Positions 29,056 to 37,798 of a stretch of DNA of 64,000 bases are shown piece after piece; within the stretch, counting starts at the first letter, position 1, and every line of letters begins with the position of its first letter. The notes under the pieces were generated by a model. That model did not search any database and was not told the origin of the DNA. It was given only the letters and a program-made list of their open reading frames with translations. This stretch comes from Tropicimonas marinistellae (GTDB lineage: Bacteria > Pseudomonadota > Alphaproteobacteria > Rhodobacterales > Rhodobacteraceae): NCBI RefSeq assembly GCF_001509585.1, contig NZ_LNCI01000013.1:1-64000 (forward strand), read 5' to 3'. The translations under genes were made by a program, and so were the position numbers.

Positions 29056-29874
29056 ATGGCTTTCGAGCATCCGGGCGATGGAGCCCTAGACTATTTTCCG
29101 TGTCATTACGGCGGGTCCAAACTGCTGTTTCGGGGGCCGCGAAAACCCCTCGACGGCCGATTCGCGGTATTCTTCGGCGGAATCGAGACCTACGGCAAGT
29201 TCATCGAGCGACCGTTTCCGGATCTGCTCGGCGACGCGCTCGAGTGCACGACGGTGAACATGGGCTGCGTCAACGCGGGCATCGACGCCTATGTGCAGGA
29301 CCACGCTCTGCTTGGCGTCGCGGAGCAGGCACGAGCCGCCGTAATTCAGGTGCTTGGAGCGGCGAACCTGTCGAATCGGTTCTACTCCGTCCATCCGCGC
29401 CGGAACGACCGGTTTATCAAACCCTCTGCGCTCATGCAGACCATATACCGAGACGTCGATTTCTCGGAGATCACCTTTACCCGCCACCTTCTGCAGGCGC
29501 TTGAGGCGGAATGCCCGAGGCGGTTCGACCTGCTGGCCGATGAGCTGAAGGCGGCTTGGGTTGCCCGAATGAAAACCTGGCTCGGCAGAATCCGCTGCCA
29601 TCGGGTGCTTCTATGGCTGGCCGACCATGCGCCGGAGGAAACGGGCGGCGATTCGGACCCCCGCTTCATCGACCGCCAGATGATCGAGCAATTGCGGCCC
29701 CATGTCGACGACATCGTCGAGGTCGTCTACCGCACGCCCAGCCAAGGCTGGCCCTCTGACGGAATGGCCTATTCGGAACTGGAAGCACCTGCGGCACATC
29801 ACACGCCAGGCGCCGGCGTCCATGCGGAGGCGGCAGCAGCGTTGGCGCCGGTTCTGAAAAACATGGTGCGGTAG
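29056..29874 (+). CDS. DUF6473 family protein
   Basis: A 272-residue protein, mostly soluble, with a GGIETYGKFIERPFPDLL segment near residue 40 and a Trp-rich central part (WLGRIRCHRVLLWLADHAPE). It resembles the DUF6473 family found in Rhodobacteraceae near hbd and etf genes. Some features recall SGNH-type or glycan-modifying proteins, but I see no catalytic motif that decides this. GGTGGAGGG lies just before the ATG. It is transcribed divergently from hbd and convergently to etfA. Confidence 0.7.
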   Translation: MAFEHPGDGALDYFPCHYGGSKLLFRGPRKPLDGRFAVFFGGIETYGKFIERPFPDLLGDALECTTVNMGCVNAGIDAYVQDHALLGVAEQARAAVIQVLGAANLSNRFYSVHPRRNDRFIKPSALMQTIYRDVDFSEITFTRHLLQALEAECPRRFDLLADELKAAWVARMKTWLGRIRCHRVLLWLADHAPEETGGDSDPRFIDRQMIEQLRPHVDDIVEVVYRTPSQGWPSDGMAYSELEAPAAHHTPGAGVHAEAAAALAPVLKNMVR

Positions 29875-29893
29875 GTTTTCGGCGGGCGGTAAG

Positions 29894-29924
29894 AAAAAAA
29901 GGGGCCCGCGCACAAGGCGGGCCC
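29894..29924 (-). terminator. Intrinsic terminator of etfBA
   Basis: On the minus strand, shortly after the etfA stop, GGGCCCGC and GCGGGCCC (plus-strand arms 29917-29924 and 29902-29909) form a perfect 8-bp stem with a seven-base loop, followed by a run of seven T. It is a textbook Rho-independent terminator. Confidence 0.9.
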
Positions 29925-29946
29925 GCTTCACACGCCATGGTGCGAT

Positions 29947-30873
29947 TCAGAGCTTCTCGGTCAGTTCCGGCACGGCCTGGAACAGGTCGGCGACGAGCCC
30001 GTAGTCGGCGACCTGGAAGATCGGCGCTTCCTCGTCCTTGTTGATGGCGACGATCACCTTGCTGTCCTTCATGCCCGCCAGGTGCTGGATCGCGCCGGAG
30101 ATGCCGACGGCGATGTAGAGCTCCGGTGCCACGACCTTGCCGGTCTGGCCAACCTGCCAGTCGTTCGGCGCGAACCCCGAATCGACCGCGGCACGCGAGG
30201 CGCCCACTGCCGCACCCAGCTTGTCGGCCAGCGCTTCGATCAGCTTGAAATCGTCTTCCGAACCGACGCCCCGGCCACCGGACACCACGATGCCAGCCGA
30301 AGTCAGTTCCGGACGATCGCTTTCGGCCACCTTGTCCTCGACCCACTCGCTGAGCGTCGGCGCATCGGCCGCCGAAACGGTTTCCACCGGCGCGCTGCCG
30401 CCGTCGCCCGCAGCGTCGAAGGTCGAGGTGCGGACCGTAATGACCTTCTTGCCATCGCTGGATTTGACCGTCTGGATGGCGTTGCCGGCATAAATCGGCC
30501 GCTCGAACGTGCTTGCGTCGACAACAGCGGTGATATCGGAGATCACCATCACGTCCAGCAGCGCGGCAACACGCGGCATGACGTTCTTTGCGTCTGTCGT
30601 CGCGGGCGCCACGATATGCTCGTAGTCGCCGGAAAGGCCCACGATCAGCGCCGCGGTCGCTTCCGCCAGGCGATGCCCCAGCGATGCGTCCTCGGCGACG
30701 AGCACCTTTGCCACGCCGTCGATCTTTGCCGCGGCGTCGCCAGCGGCCGCGGCGGAGGCACCGGCGCAGAGCACGGTTACCTCACCGAGCGCCTTTGCCG
30801 CCGTCACCGCCTTGGCGGTCGCATCCAGCGCAAGTTCGCCATTCGTCACTTCGGCAAGTAGAAGAACCGCCAT
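29947..30873 (-). CDS. etfA: Electron transfer flavoprotein, alpha subunit
   Basis: A 308-residue FAD-binding subunit of ETF, which carries electrons from acyl-CoA dehydrogenases to ETF-quinone oxidoreductase. The C-terminal FAD domain shows [49 protein letters not shown] and NKDEEAPIF. Its start overlaps the etfB stop by one base. Mcd and fatty-acid oxidation enzymes would be natural electron donors. Confidence 0.96.
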   Translation of the reverse strand: MAVLLLAEVTNGELALDATAKAVTAAKALGEVTVLCAGASAAAAGDAAAKIDGVAKVLVAEDASLGHRLAEATAALIVGLSGDYEHIVAPATTDAKNVMPRVAALLDVMVISDITAVVDASTFERPIYAGNAIQTVKSSDGKKVITVRTSTFDAAGDGGSAPVETVSAADAPTLSEWVEDKVAESDRPELTSAGIVVSGGRGVGSEDDFKLIEALADKLGAAVGASRAAVDSGFAPNDWQVGQTGKVVAPELYIAVGISGAIQHLAGMKDSKVIVAINKDEEAPIFQVADYGLVADLFQAVPELTEKL

Positions 30874-31634
30874 CAGAGAACCCCCGCTTCGTCCTTGAGT
30901 TTCGCAACAAGTTCATCCACCGATCCGACGATCACACCGGCCTTGCGGGTCTCCGGCTCGGAGGTCTTCACGACCTCCAGACGCGGTGCGACATCGACGC
31001 CGTAGTCGGCTGGCGTCTTGGCATCGAGCGGCTTCTTCTTGGCTTTCATGATGTTGGGAAGCGACGCATAGCGCGGCTCGTTCAACCGCAAATCCACCGT
31101 AACGATGGCCGGCAACTGCACCTTGATGGTCTGCAATCCACCGTCGACTTCGCGGGTCACCACGGCCTGATCGCCGTCCACGCCGACCTCGGAAGCAAAC
31201 GTCGCCTGCGCCCAGCCCAGCAATGCCGCGAGCATTTGACCGGTGGCGTTCATGTCGTTGTCGATTGCCTGCTTTCCGCAAAGGACCAGACCGGGCTCTT
31301 CTTCCTCCACGATCCCCTTGAGGATCTTGGCCACGGCAAGAGGTTCGATATCGGTGTGAACATCGTCCGTCGCCTCGACGAGGATCGCCCGGTCGGCGCC
31401 CATGGCGAGGGCGGTCCGCAGGGTTTCCTGCGCCTGCTTCACGCCGATGGAGACCGCGACGATCTCGCTCACCACACCCTTTTCCTTCAGCCGGATCGCC
31501 TCCTCGACGGCGATCTCGTCGAATGGGTTCATCGACATCTTCACATTGGCAAGATCGACGCCGCTACCGTCCGCCTTCACACGGACCTTCACATTGTAGT
31601 CGATCACGCGCTTGACGGGTACGAGGACCTTCAT
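30873..31634 (-). CDS. etfB: Electron transfer flavoprotein, beta subunit
   Basis: A 253-residue beta subunit that binds AMP and docks the acyl-CoA dehydrogenase through the recognition loop. [55 protein letters not shown] and [19 protein letters not shown] are family segments. The last contains the recognition-loop leucine and the Lys residues that can be methylated. It is first in the etfBA operon. Confidence 0.96.
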   Translation of the reverse strand: MKVLVPVKRVIDYNVKVRVKADGSGVDLANVKMSMNPFDEIAVEEAIRLKEKGVVSEIVAVSIGVKQAQETLRTALAMGADRAILVEATDDVHTDIEPLAVAKILKGIVEEEEPGLVLCGKQAIDNDMNATGQMLAALLGWAQATFASEVGVDGDQAVVTREVDGGLQTIKVQLPAIVTVDLRLNEPRYASLPNIMKAKKKPLDAKTPADYGVDVAPRLEVVKTSEPETRKAGVIVGSVDELVAKLKDEAGVL

Positions 31635-31983
31635 TCACGTGTCTCCCTAATCGCCAGCCTCCCCGGCCGGCAGTTGCAATTCATTTCCATCGGACCACTT
31701 CCTAGCGGAGCGTCCGTCGCTGCAACAGCAAAAAAGCGACAGGTGATACGCCGCAGACGCCGCGTTTTTTGTCGCGCCCCCCGCAAGAATGTTTCGAGTT
31801 TCACCGGCGTGATGCACGAATACCACCGTGCGAACGCAGCATCCGCGTGAGGTTTCCCCCCTTCCAAACCGGCCCCGAGCCTTCCAAATCCGCAAGCGTC
31901 TGACCCGTTCGACGCGCGCAATCGGAAAACCGGACGGCCGCTAACATCCTGTCTGTCAGCGCGATTTTCGACTGCCGATCCGC
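31635..31983. other. 349-bp intergenic region upstream of etfB
   Basis: No gene is supported. It should hold the etfB promoter. A short stem (GTCGCT at 31716-31721, AGCGAC at 31735-31740) encloses an A-rich loop, and a separate T6 run occurs near 31770. I cannot assign a function to either. Confidence 0.4.
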
Positions 31984-32556
31984 CTATCGGTTCGCGCCGG
32001 GAACCCAAAGGACATCGGCTGTACCGTTGTCGTTCGCCTTGCGTGCGGCAACAAAGAACCAGTCCGACAGGCGGTTGAGGTACTTGACCGCATGCTCGTT
32101 AACCGACTCCTGTTCGGCGAGCGCGACGGCCAACCGCTCCGCACGCCGCGAGACCGTCCGGCAAAGGTGCAGATGCGCCGCGAGTGCGGAACCTCCAGGC
32201 AGGATAAAGCTTCGCAGCGGTGCAAGATCGGCGTTCATCGCGTCGATTTCCGATTCCAGACGCTCCACCTGCGCCGCATTCATGCGCAGCGGCGGATACT
32301 CGGCATCGGCGTCTTTCTCCATCTCTGGCCGGCAGAGATCGGCGCCGAGATCGAACAGGTCGTTCTGGATCGCCGCCAAGCGATCCGACATCTCCCCATT
32401 TGCATGGAGACGCGCGACGCCGATCGTCGAATTGCATTCGTCCACCGTGCCATAGGCGTCCACCCGTTGGGCGTATTTCGGTACGCGGGTGCCATTGCCA
32501 AGCGCCGTGGTGCCCTTGTCACCGGTTCGGGTGTAGATCTTGTTCAGAACGACCAT
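31984..32556 (-). CDS. Cob(I)yrinic acid a,c-diamide adenosyltransferase, PduO type
   Basis: A 190-residue PduO-type ATP:cob(I)alamin adenosyltransferase that makes adenosylcobalamin. The ATP-binding N-terminus reads YTRTGDKGTTALGNGTRVPK (residues 8-27), followed by DECNSTIG, and the C-terminal helix has CRTVSRRAERLAVAL and YLNRLSDWFFVAAR. The coenzyme is required by methylmalonyl-CoA mutase and by ethylmalonyl-CoA mutase. That gives a metabolic link to mcd. It overlaps no neighbour but lies two bases from the small membrane-protein gene. Confidence 0.93.
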   Translation of the reverse strand: MVVLNKIYTRTGDKGTTALGNGTRVPKYAQRVDAYGTVDECNSTIGVARLHANGEMSDRLAAIQNDLFDLGADLCRPEMEKDADAEYPPLRMNAAQVERLESEIDAMNADLAPLRSFILPGGSALAAHLHLCRTVSRRAERLAVALAEQESVNEHAVKYLNRLSDWFFVAARKANDNGTADVLWVPGANR

Positions 32557-32558
32557 GT

Positions 32559-32762
32559 TCAGCCTCCACGGCGCAGGTAGACGTACAGAAGCACAAGGAG
32601 GATCGCCACGAACTGGGCGGCGATCCGGTACCGCATGATACGGTTTGCGTGCTTTCGGTTGAACGCACCGCCCTTCGCAAACCCGCCGATTCCGGTCAGC
32701 AAGATCAGTAGCACCACCGCGACGGCGATGACGACGATGAGGAAGAGCGGATCAGACAGCAT
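32559..32762 (-). CDS. Twin transmembrane helix small protein
   Basis: A 67-residue protein with two hydrophobic helices (about 6-27 and 46-62) joined by a basic, glycine-containing loop (GGFAKGGAFNRKHANRIMRY). This matches the twin-transmembrane small-protein family of alphaproteobacteria, distantly like HIG1-domain respiratory-supercomplex factors. The function is not established. It is encoded immediately upstream of the adenosyltransferase gene on the same strand. Confidence 0.8.
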   Translation of the reverse strand: MLSDPLFLIVVIAVAVVLLILLTGIGGFAKGGAFNRKHANRIMRYRIAAQFVAILLVLLYVYLRRGG

Positions 32763-32821
32763 GGTTTCTCCCTAGGCTGCGAAGGGACATAGCCCTTGCC
32801 GCGCCGATTGCGAAGCCCTCT

Positions 32822-33652
32822 TCAACCTTTCTGTATGATCGCATCCAATGCGCGGGTCGGCAGCAACCGGCGCAACGCACCCATGATGTGAGTCGGCGTT
32901 GTCACGTAGTAGCGCGGGCGCGGGTTCGCGCTTTCGAGCGCATGCAGGAGCTTGCGTGTCACCGCTGAGGGCGGAAGCTCGAACATGTCAGGACCGCGAT
33001 CTTCATAGAGGCGCTTGAGCAGGCTGGCCTTGTATTGTGCGGCACGCGGGGACGCCTCCCAGTCGATCCAGCGTTCGAAATGCGGGATCGAATTCACCCG
33101 TATCTTGGAGGTCACCGGGCCGGGCTCGATCAGCACGACCTTGATGCCGGTACCCGCCATTTCCAGCCGCAGCACATCCGTCATCCCCTCGATCGCGTAT
33201 TTTGACCCGACATATGCGCCGCGCCATTTCATCGGAACGAGCCCAAGGACCGAAGAGCATTGTACAATCCGTCCATGGCCTTGCGCCCGCATGACCGGGA
33301 TCACGTGGCGGACAAGCTCGTGCCAGCCGAAGACATTGGTCTCGAACAAGGCTCGAAGCCCGTCAGTCGGCAGGTCCTCCAACGCACCGGGCAGCGCGAA
33401 GGCACCGTTGTTGAAAAGCGCATCCAGGGTGCCATCGGTGCGGTCCACGGCCTCGCCAACCGCCTCGGCAATGGACGCTTCATCCGTGTAGTCGAGACGG
33501 AAACTCTCCAATCCCTCGCTGCGAAGTCTCTCGCAATCCGCGTCGGCGCGGCAGGTGGCAAAAACACGCCAGCCTCGCGCCGCGAGGTCATGTGCCACAC
33601 CATATCCGATGCCGGACGAACAGCCGGTGATGAGTATGGATTTTCCTGCCAT
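32822..33652 (-). CDS. Short-chain dehydrogenase/reductase
   Basis: A 276-residue classical SDR. The cofactor loop is TGCSSGIGYG (residues 9-18), NNGAF is the structural motif, and the catalytic triad residues are in QCSSVLG (Ser) and YVGSKYAIEG (Tyr and Lys). Relatives act on lipophilic alcohols or ketones, but the substrate cannot be deduced. No membrane segment is evident at the N-terminus. It is flanked by a small membrane-protein gene and an SH3-domain gene on the same strand. Confidence 0.9.
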   Translation of the reverse strand: MAGKSILITGCSSGIGYGVAHDLAARGWRVFATCRADADCERLRSEGLESFRLDYTDEASIAEAVGEAVDRTDGTLDALFNNGAFALPGALEDLPTDGLRALFETNVFGWHELVRHVIPVMRAQGHGRIVQCSSVLGLVPMKWRGAYVGSKYAIEGMTDVLRLEMAGTGIKVVLIEPGPVTSKIRVNSIPHFERWIDWEASPRAAQYKASLLKRLYEDRGPDMFELPPSAVTRKLLHALESANPRPRYYVTTPTHIMGALRRLLPTRALDAIIQKG

Positions 33653-33711
33653 CGAGGGAACCTGCCTTTGCCGGTCCCCTCATGGCGCGTCCGCCGCGCG
33701 GGCGCAAGTCG

Positions 33712-34413
33712 TCAGCCGTCGCCGAGACTCCGCGCAAGAAAACTGCGCGACATGAACCCGGGTTCCGTGCCCTCGCTTGTGCGTACTCGGGCCCAATCGG
33801 CCCCCTCGTACGACACCAACTCCACAAGATCGCCGCGCGCGACCGTGCCCACGACACGATATGCCGTCGACGGCCCGGCCCGCACGTTAACGCGCGTGCC
33901 CGTCACGTAGAGCAGGGTGGCCTGTGCTTGTTGTGCCTCCTCCTGCGCCGCGCTGCGCCCGCCGTCTCCGACCGCAAAGAAACCCGGGTCGGACAGGCCC
34001 GCCAGCACACCGCCTTCCGATTGACCGGACGGCGCAAGGCTGTCTCCCGCGAGCGCCAGAATCGCCGCCCCATTGCCAACGCCCGCATCCTCTTCCTGCG
34101 CGAGGTCAACCTGCTCGCTTTCATCGAGGTTCAACGCCTCCATAACGGCAGCTTCGACGCCGCCAGGGGACGCACTTGCAGGCGTCGGCTCCGGCACCGA
34201 CGGTTCTGCCGTGCCTGTGCTCCGCGTGCTGGTGGTTTCCACCAATGCAACGGGCGGCTTGCTCACGGTCTGGCGATCTGGAGCAATCAACGTTGAAGGC
34301 GCGGTATCCGCGCGCGTCACGGCGACTGCATGCGTATCGTCCTCCGCGGGCGGTGCCATCAACATGGCGACACCCAGAACAAGCAGCGTGCCGGCCACAT
34401 ACCGTCCCAGCAT
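33712..34413 (-). CDS. Exported SH3-domain protein
   Basis: A 233-residue protein. The ATG at 34413 follows GGAGG; an in-frame upstream stretch to 34545 lacks this. A signal sequence or membrane anchor (MLGRYVAGTLLVLGVAMLMA) leads into a long Thr/Ser/Pro/Glu-rich, probably unstructured region. A C-terminal bacterial SH3 domain (TGTRVNVRAGPSTAYRVVGT, then WARVRTSEGTEPGFMSRSFL) closes the protein. Such domains often bind peptidoglycan. It diverges from parC across a 140-bp promoter region. Confidence 0.85.
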   Translation of the reverse strand: MLGRYVAGTLLVLGVAMLMAPPAEDDTHAVAVTRADTAPSTLIAPDRQTVSKPPVALVETTSTRSTGTAEPSVPEPTPASASPGGVEAAVMEALNLDESEQVDLAQEEDAGVGNGAAILALAGDSLAPSGQSEGGVLAGLSDPGFFAVGDGGRSAAQEEAQQAQATLLYVTGTRVNVRAGPSTAYRVVGTVARGDLVELVSYEGADWARVRTSEGTEPGFMSRSFLARSLGDG

Positions 34414-34553
34414 GAAAAGTCCTCCAAAAAAATAAACTTGGTGGGAATCACCCCCCGGTCCCGACAGCATACCATGTTGACGTTGCCAAATGCGAAAACG
34501 GTGCGTTTCGGAACCGCTTGTTCGCGCCTGCGGCCTTGGATACACAACGATCC

Positions 34554-36902
34554 ATGAGCGACGAAGCGGACCGCCCCGACAACGAGCCCCTGGAGAGTTC
34601 CGAACCCCTGCGCCGGGCGATTGGCGAGCGCTACCTGACCTATGCGCTCTCCACGATCATGCACCGGGCACTGCCGGACGCCCGCGATGGCTTGAAACCG
34701 GTGCACCGGCGCATCCTCTTCGCCATGCGCGAGTTGCGCCTCACCTCGAGCGGCGCCTTTCGGAAGTCGGCCAAGATCTCTGGCGACGTGATGGGTAACT
34801 ACCATCCGCATGGCGATGGGGCGATTTACGACGCGATGGCGCGACTGGCCCAGGATTTCGTGATCCGCTATCCGCTCGTGGACGGACAGGGCAACTTCGG
34901 CAACATCGACGGCGACAATCCGGCGGCCTCGCGCTACACTGAAGCCCGCCTGACCGCCGCCGCCGAAGCGCTGATGGAAGGCCTTTCCGAGAACGCCGTC
35001 GATTTCCGCGAGAACTACGACGGCACCCTGACCGAACCCGAAGTTCTGCCGGCCGCCTTCCCGAACCTGCTCGCGAACGGCGCCAGCGGCATTGCCGTGG
35101 GCATGGCGACCAATATCCCGCCGCACAATCTCGATGAACTGGTCGGCGCCTGCCTGCACCTGATCAAGACGCCCGATGCGCGTGACGATACGCTTCTGAA
35201 CTTCGTTCCGGGACCGGATTTCCCAACCGGCGGGGTGATCGTCGAACCCAGGGAGAGCATTGCGGAAACCTACCGAACTGGCCGCGGTGCGTTCCGACTC
35301 CGCTCCCGTTGGGAAATCGAGGAAATCGGCCGCGGACAATGGCAGGTCGTGGTCACAGAGATCCCCTATCAGGTCCAGAAATCGAAACTCATCGAGAAAC
35401 TGGCCGAACTGATCCAGACAAAGAAAGTGCCGATACTGGCCGATGTGCGCGACGAGAGCGCAGAGGATATCCGCATCGTTCTGGAGCCGCGCTCGCGCAA
35501 TGTCGACGCCGATGTGCTGATGAACATGCTGTTCCGAAATTCCGACCTGGAAACGCGGTTCTCCATGAACATGAACGTGCTGATCGACGGGCGCACGCCC
35601 AAAGTCTGCTCGCTCAAGGAAGTGCTGCGCGCCTTCCTCGACCATCGCCGCGACGTGCTGGTGCGGCGATCGCAACACCGGATGGAGAAGATCGACCACC
35701 GTTTGGAGGTACTCGAAGGCTTCGTGATCGCCTTCCTGAACCTCGACCGGGTGATCGAGATCATCCGCTACGACGAAGCGCCGAAAGACGCGTTGATGCG
35801 CGAGCAATGGGGGCAGGACTTCCCACGCGCGCTCAGCGAGGCCGACTACGTGCCACCTGCCCCGCTTCGCGATGGCGAGGAAGGGTCGTTGTCGGAAGTC
35901 CAGGCGGAAGCGATCCTCAACATGCGCCTGCGCTCGTTGCGCAAGCTCGAAGAGATGGAGTTGCTCTCCGAGCAGGAAGCGCTGATGGAAGAGCGCGCCG
36001 GCCTGCAGGATCTGCTCGATGACCCGGAATTGCAATGGGGCCGGATCGGCGAAGAACTCAAGGAGATCCGTGCCAAGTTCGGCAAGAAGGCGCCCGGCGG
36101 CGCACGGCGCACGGGCTTTGCAGAGGCGGTCGAGGTGGCGGAAGTGCCTCTCGAAGCGATGATCGACCGCGAACCGATCACCGTCGTCTGTTCCCGTATG
36201 GGGTGGATCCGCGCGATGAAGGGCCATATCGCGCTTGATTCCGAATTGAAATTCAAGGACGGCGACGAAGGCCGCTTCCTGTTCCACGCCGAAACCACCG
36301 ACCGGCTGCTGGTCTTCGGCACCAATGGACGGTTCTACACGCTCTCGGCCTCGCAATTGCCCGGCGGCCGCGGCATGGGCGAGCCGGTGCGCCTCATGGT
36401 CGATCTGCCCAACGAGGTGGAAATTGTCGCGCTGATGATCCACCGCGCCGGACAGCGTTTGCTGGTCGCTTCCTCGGCTGGCGACGGCTTCGTCGTCCCC
36501 GCCGATGATGTGCTCGCCCAGACCCGCAGCGGCAAACAGGTGCTGAACGTGAAGGGCGAGGTCTCGGCGGTGATCTGCAAGGCCGTGAACGGCGACCACG
36601 TCGCCGTGGTCTCCAAGAACCGCAAGTTTCTTGTCTTCCCGATCTCCGAGCTTCCGGAAATGACACGAGGCAAGGGCGTTCGAATCCAGAAATACAACCA
36701 GAGCCGTGGACGCCAGGGGACCCTCGAACTGGATGGCGGGCTGTCGGACCTCACGACCTTCCAGGAAGAGGAGGGTCTCAAATGGACCATGCCGAACGGC
36801 CAGACGCGCCATGAGAAGGACCTCTCGCCCTACATTGGCAAACGCGCGTCTGTCGGCCGCCAGCCGCCTTATGGCTTCCCGCGCGACAACAAGTTCAGCT
36901 GA
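34554..36902 (+). CDS. parC: DNA topoisomerase IV subunit A
   Basis: A 782-residue type IIA topoisomerase subunit that decatenates daughter chromosomes with ParE. The DNA-cleaving Tyr128 lies in [10 protein letters not shown], after [15 protein letters not shown] and [15 protein letters not shown] coiled-coil gate (about 350-480) and a C-terminal beta-pinwheel follow. The C-terminal region lacks an evident GyrA box, which supports ParC over GyrA. Gly86 takes the place of the serine at the usual quinolone-resistance position, and the acidic residue four positions later is Asp. Confidence 0.95.
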   Translation: MSDEADRPDNEPLESSEPLRRAIGERYLTYALSTIMHRALPDARDGLKPVHRRILFAMRELRLTSSGAFRKSAKISGDVMGNYHPHGDGAIYDAMARLAQDFVIRYPLVDGQGNFGNIDGDNPAASRYTEARLTAAAEALMEGLSENAVDFRENYDGTLTEPEVLPAAFPNLLANGASGIAVGMATNIPPHNLDELVGACLHLIKTPDARDDTLLNFVPGPDFPTGGVIVEPRESIAETYRTGRGAFRLRSRWEIEEIGRGQWQVVVTEIPYQVQKSKLIEKLAELIQTKKVPILADVRDESAEDIRIVLEPRSRNVDADVLMNMLFRNSDLETRFSMNMNVLIDGRTPKVCSLKEVLRAFLDHRRDVLVRRSQHRMEKIDHRLEVLEGFVIAFLNLDRVIEIIRYDEAPKDALMREQWGQDFPRALSEADYVPPAPLRDGEEGSLSEVQAEAILNMRLRSLRKLEEMELLSEQEALMEERAGLQDLLDDPELQWGRIGEELKEIRAKFGKKAPGGARRTGFAEAVEVAEVPLEAMIDREPITVVCSRMGWIRAMKGHIALDSELKFKDGDEGRFLFHAETTDRLLVFGTNGRFYTLSASQLPGGRGMGEPVRLMVDLPNEVEIVALMIHRAGQRLLVASSAGDGFVVPADDVLAQTRSGKQVLNVKGEVSAVICKAVNGDHVAVVSKNRKFLVFPISELPEMTRGKGVRIQKYNQSRGRQGTLELDGGLSDLTTFQEEEGLKWTMPNGQTRHEKDLSPYIGKRASVGRQPPYGFPRDNKFS

Positions 36903-36929
36903 TCGCCGTTCCCCGCCGGCGCCTTTTTA

Positions 36930-36944
36930 GGGGGCGCTGCCCCC
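36930..36944. terminator. GC stem-loop downstream of parC
   Basis: GGGGGC (36930-36935) and GCCCCC (36939-36944) form a 6-bp stem with a three-base loop, 28 bases after the parC stop. The T5 run lies before, not after, the stem, so it is not a standard terminator for parC. Confidence 0.4.
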
Positions 36945-36961
36945 GTCGCGGCACGCCGCGA

Positions 36962-37046
36962 CTCCCCCGGGATATTTGCGGACAGAAGAATGGTCGGAAT
37001 ATCGCGCCATGGTTTTCTTCTGTCCTGAAATATCCCCGCTGGAGGC
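36962..37046. repeat. Inverted pair of the intergenic repeat, between convergent genes
   Basis: Two copies of the element seen at 9207-9238 face each other. The inner 22 bases of each arm (36969-36990 and 37015-37036) pair with only two mismatches, around a 24-base loop. parC ends on the left and the DUF2062 gene ends on the right, so the structure could serve as a bidirectional terminator. Confidence 0.75.
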
Positions 37047-37073
37047 ATTCAGACTCTGCTCAGGTGGACCTCA

Positions 37074-37781
37074 TCAATGCCCGGCTTTCTTGGCCTTCGA
37101 CAGCGACGAGGACGCGGCCCGAAGTTCCTCGATCCGTTTCTTGAACTGCATCTGCCGCCGGTTCTGGTAGGCGGTGATGATCGGCAGGGTGATATGATAG
37201 GCGACGAGGCCGGCGATGAGCCCCGGAACGATCCCTCCGACGAGAAACGGCAGGAAGACTTCGTGGTAGAACAGCTCCAGGCGGTGCCAATTGGCCACGT
37301 CGTCCGTGAAGATCGCACGGAAATTTGACCACAGATCGGCGAAGGCACCGGAGAACTTCGTCATCAGGTTGGAGTTCATATGCTCGTGGAACTCCCCGTC
37401 CTCGATGCTCCGTTGCATCTGGTGGCGGAAATGTGCGTCCGGCTCCAGCCCGAGGATCCAGTATCCGGTCTTCAACGAAATCGCCGCGATGAAGGGAAAG
37501 GTCAGCGGGTTTCCGAAGAAGGTCGCGAGAACCGCGGCCAGGATATTGCCGCCGATGATCCGCGCGGTCACGAATGCCGTGATGAAGTGCAACCCGTAGA
37601 ACGGCGTGAAGGAGACGAACACGCCGGAAAAGATGCCTCGCGCAATTCGGTGCGGCTTGTCCGGCAGGCGCCTGATACGATGTTGAACATAGATCGCGGC
37701 GCGTCCCCAGCCGCCACGCGGCCAGACGCTTTCGGCCGCGATCTGCAGCCAGCTCCGCTTGTCCCGTCTCTTGAAGACCAC
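37074..37781 (-). CDS. DUF2062 family membrane protein
   Basis: A 235-residue protein from a GTG at 37781. Family text GIFSGVFVSFTPFYGLHFITAF and FFGNPLTFPFIA lies in the first hydrophobic region, and a second long hydrophobic region is near residues 170-205 (LVGGIVPGLIAGLVAYHITL). The C-terminus is a charged helix (KKRIEELRAASSSLSKAKK). DUF2062 proteins are inner-membrane proteins of unknown function. It lies 17 bases downstream of rsh, a pairing common in Rhodobacterales. Confidence 0.87.
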   Translation of the reverse strand: MVFKRRDKRSWLQIAAESVWPRGGWGRAAIYVQHRIRRLPDKPHRIARGIFSGVFVSFTPFYGLHFITAFVTARIIGGNILAAVLATFFGNPLTFPFIAAISLKTGYWILGLEPDAHFRHQMQRSIEDGEFHEHMNSNLMTKFSGAFADLWSNFRAIFTDDVANWHRLELFYHEVFLPFLVGGIVPGLIAGLVAYHITLPIITAYQNRRQMQFKKRIEELRAASSSLSKAKKAGH

Positions 37782-37798
37782 GCCTCAAGAACTCCCAG

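Noticed and set aside
34359-36812. Minus-strand frame of 817 codons
   Set aside because: Antisense shadow of parC; its length follows from GC-rich codon bias.
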